A stretch of DNA of 7,707 bases from Acidobacteria bacterium 37-71-11. GTDB lineage: Bacteria; Acidobacteriota; Thermoanaerobaculia; Thermoanaerobaculales; Thermoanaerobaculaceae. The notes beneath the pieces were generated by a model. It ran no database searches. It worked only from the letters and a program-made list of their open reading frames with translations, and had not been told where the DNA came from. Where the stretch lies: assembly GCA_002279285.1 (NCBI GenBank), contig NCBR01000113.1, positions 1-7,707 on the forward strand, read 5' to 3'. The position numbers and the translations under genes are program-made. This document shows, in pieces, positions 5,709-7,707 of this stretch. Each line of letters starts with the position of its first letter. Position 1 is the stretch's first letter.

Positions 5709-7707
5709 GTCTCGTCGCCTGGCTGCAGGAACACCGGCGCTCGGTCCTCTTCTTGCTCTTCGTCCTCGCCGTCGGCGGCGTCGCGTCTGTGAGCCGCCTG
5801 CCGGTCGGGCTGTTCCCGCACGTTTCGTTTCCCCGCATCGTCGTCAACGTGGACGCCGGCGACCGGCCCGCCGACCGGATGGTGATCGAAGTGACGCGCC
5901 CGCTCGAGGGCGCCGTCCGCAGCGTTCCGGCCGTGCGCAGCATCCGCTCCAACACCAGCCGCGGGAGCTGCGACATCTCGGTCAACTTCGCCTGGGGCAC
6001 GGACATGATCGCCGCGACGCTACAGGTGGAGTCCGCGATCGTCCAGATCCTGCCGACGCTCCCGGCGGGGGTGTCGTACAAGGTGCGGCGGATGGACCCG
6101 ACCGTCTTTCCGGTCATCGGGCTTTCCATCACGTCGCGGACCCGCTCCTCCGTCGCCATTCGCGACCTGGCGCTGTACGACCTGCAGCCGCTCCTCTCGA
6201 CCGTCACGGGCGTGGCGAGGATCGCCGTCCTCGGCGGCGACACCGAGGAGTACCAGGTGCTCCTCGATCCCGCCCGCCTGGCGGCCGTCGGCCTGACCGT
6301 GGACGACGTCGTGCGGGCGGTGTCCGCGGCCAACGTCGTGCAGGCGGTCGGGCGATTGGAGGAGAACGAGAAACTCTACCTGATCCTCTCCGACACCCAG
6401 TTCCGCACCCTCGGCGAGCTCGGGCGCGTGGTGGTGCGCCGCAGCCCGGAGGGAGTCGTCCTGTTGAGCGACCTCGCGGACATCCAGGATAGCGTCGAGC
6501 CGCGCTGGAACCGGGTGGTCGCCGATGGGCAGGACGCCGTCGTGGTCAACGTCTACCAGCAGCCGGACAGCAACACGGTGCAAATCGCGTCCGACCTCAA
6601 GACGCGGCTGGCCGAGTTTCGCACCCGCGCCGGGTCCGACCTCGACATCCGCACCTGGTACGACCAGGCCGACCTCATCCTCGCCTCCGCCAAGTCGGTG
6701 CGCGACTCGATCCTCATCGGCATCGGCCTCGCGGTGCTCGTGCTCTTCCTGTTCCTGCGCAACTTCCGCGTGACGCTGGTCGCCGCGCTCACCGTCCCGG
6801 TCGTCCTCGCCATCACGCTGCTCATCCTGCAGGCCCTCGGCAAGAGCCTCAACATCATGACGCTCGGCGGCATGGCGGCCGCCGTCGGACTCATCATCGA
6901 CGACGCCATCGTCATGGTCGAGCACGGCATCAGGCGCCTGCGCGAGCAACCCGAGGAACACGCCACCATGCTCCTGCGCGCCGGACGGGAGATGGCATCG
7001 CCGCTGACCGGGTCGTCCCTCGTCACGATCGTGATCTTCGCGCCGCTCGCCTACCTGAGCGGCGTCACCGGCGCGTTCTTCCGCGCCCTCTCCCTGACCA
7101 TGGCGATTGCGCTGATCGTCTCCTACGTGGTGGCGTTCCTCGGCGTGCCGATCTTCGCCCACCTGTTGCTGCGCCGGCGCGATGCCGAGGGAGAAGACGT
7201 GCGGCCGTGGTTGGCCAGGGTGCTCGCCGGCTACGAGCGGCTGCTGCGGCGCATCCTCGGCCGGCCGGTCTGGGTCCTCGCCGGAGTCATCCCGTTGCTG
7301 ATCCTGGGCTGGTTCGCCTACCGCCACGTCGGCACCGGGTTCATGCCGGCGATGGACGAGGGCGGCTTCGTGCTCGACTACCGCGCCCCCGCCGGCACCT
7401 CCCTCGCGGAGACCGACCGGCGCCTGCGTCTGGTCGAGGGGATCCTGGCGCGCACGCCGGAGGTGGCGTCCTACTCCCGCCGCACCGGCCTACAGCTCGG
7501 CGGCGGCATCACCGAGGCCAACGAGGGCGATTATTTCATCCGGCTGCGGCCGCAACCGCGCGCCCCGATCGAAGAGGTGATGAACTCGGTGCGGCAGCGC
7601 GTGGATCGCGAGGTTCCGGGCCTCCAGATCGAGTTCGCGCAGCTCATGGAAGACCTCATCGGCGACCTCACCGCGGTCCCGCAGCCGATCGAGGTCAAGC
7701 TCTTCGG
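5705..7707 (+). CDS. RND efflux permease, N-terminal two thirds (3' truncated by window)
   Basis: The frame from ATG 5705 stays open to the window edge: 667 residues of a family that is usually about 1,020-1,060 long. It is the proton-driven inner-membrane pump. TM1 is about 13-30; the first periplasmic porter region runs about 31-335 (starts with GLFPHVSFPRIVV, the family's usual P-x-(V/I)-x-x-P strand); TM2-TM6 lie about 336-486; TM7 is about 521-539; the second porter half begins with GFMPAMDEGGFV. TM4 holds the proton-relay aspartates in GLIIDDAIVMVEHG (Asp399, Asp400). His407 replaces the Asn normal in VEN of AcrB and CusA relatives. The Asp pair resembles drug pumps (HAE1), while FMP-x-x-DEG resembles metal pumps (HME), so subfamily is unsettled. 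Start overlaps the adaptor stop; a GGAG at 5690-5693 is 11 bases away, so coupling probably matters. Confidence 0.93.
   Translation, partial: MSLVAWLQEHRRSVLFLLFVLAVGGVASVSRLPVGLFPHVSFPRIVVNVDAGDRPADRMVIEVTRPLEGAVRSVPAVRSIRSNTSRGSCDISVNFAWGTDMIAATLQVESAIVQILPTLPAGVSYKVRRMDPTVFPVIGLSITSRTRSSVAIRDLALYDLQPLLSTVTGVARIAVLGGDTEEYQVLLDPARLAAVGLTVDDVVRAVSAANVVQAVGRLEENEKLYLILSDTQFRTLGELGRVVVRRSPEGVVLLSDLADIQDSVEPRWNRVVADGQDAVVVNVYQQPDSNTVQIASDLKTRLAEFRTRAGSDLDIRTWYDQADLILASAKSVRDSILIGIGLAVLVLFLFLRNFRVTLVAALTVPVVLAITLLILQALGKSLNIMTLGGMAAAVGLIIDDAIVMVEHGIRRLREQPEEHATMLLRAGREMASPLTGSSLVTIVIFAPLAYLSGVTGAFFRALSLTMAIALIVSYVVAFLGVPIFAHLLLRRRDAEGEDVRPWLARVLAGYERLLRRILGRPVWVLAGVIPLLILGWFAYRHVGTGFMPAMDEGGFVLDYRAPAGTSLAETDRRLRLVEGILARTPEVASYSRRTGLQLGGGITEANEGDYFIRLRPQPRAPIEEVMNSVRQRVDREVPGLQIEFAQLMEDLIGDLTAVPQPIEVKLF

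Noticed and set aside
6020..7327. Long open frame (435 codons) on the - strand opposite the RND permease
   Set aside because: The product is extremely Asp/Glu/His/Arg-rich, the usual reverse image of hydrophobic GC-rich transmembrane codons. The + strand has the full RND motif set.

Overview
The window is G+C-rich (about two thirds by eye) and nearly every predicted gene has a strong G/C third-position bias. Several proteins carry Sec or lipoprotein signal peptides, and there is an outer-membrane efflux lipoprotein and a probable outer-membrane beta-barrel. The source is therefore a Gram-negative (diderm) bacterium with a high-GC genome. I cannot name the phylum from sequence alone. All convincing genes lie on the + strand.

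Layout: (1) Bases 1-119 are the last codons of a gene entering from the left, probably a group-1 (GT4-type) glycosyltransferase. (2) Bases 120-341 are non-coding, with a C-rich, G-poor stretch, a 7-bp palindrome and a small GCAA-tetraloop hairpin just ahead of a very good Shine-Dalgarno. (3) Bases 342-2419 hold a translationally coupled pair: a secreted purple-acid-phosphatase-like metallophosphoesterase and a predicted outer-membrane beta-barrel protein of unknown function. (4) Bases 2577-2972 encode a small exported PepSY-domain protein with its own leader and a hairpin abutting its ribosome binding site, followed by a long perfect inverted repeat that may be a transcription terminator. (5) Bases 3187-7707 form an efflux operon: TolC/CzcC-like outer-membrane lipoprotein, HlyD/CusB-like periplasmic adaptor lipoprotein, and RND permease, which runs off the right edge. 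The joints between the three genes are 4-bp stop/start overlaps (GTGA, ATGA).

The last three proteins would together form one tripartite pump spanning inner membrane, periplasm and outer membrane. The permease keeps the paired aspartates of the RND proton relay, so it looks functional as far as it is visible. The substrate cannot be read from the sequence: the three-gene arrangement and the Met-Asp-Glu-Gly segment of the second porter half lean towards the CzcA/CusA-like side, but no metal-binding Met or His clusters were found. The phosphatase and beta-barrel pair is clearly co-translated but its physiological role is open.

I found no mobile element, CRISPR array, tRNA or rRNA, and no clear evidence of an entirely new system. 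The most distinctive points are the phosphatase/barrel coupling, the two leader hairpins next to ribosome binding sites, and the PepSY gene just upstream of the pump operon.
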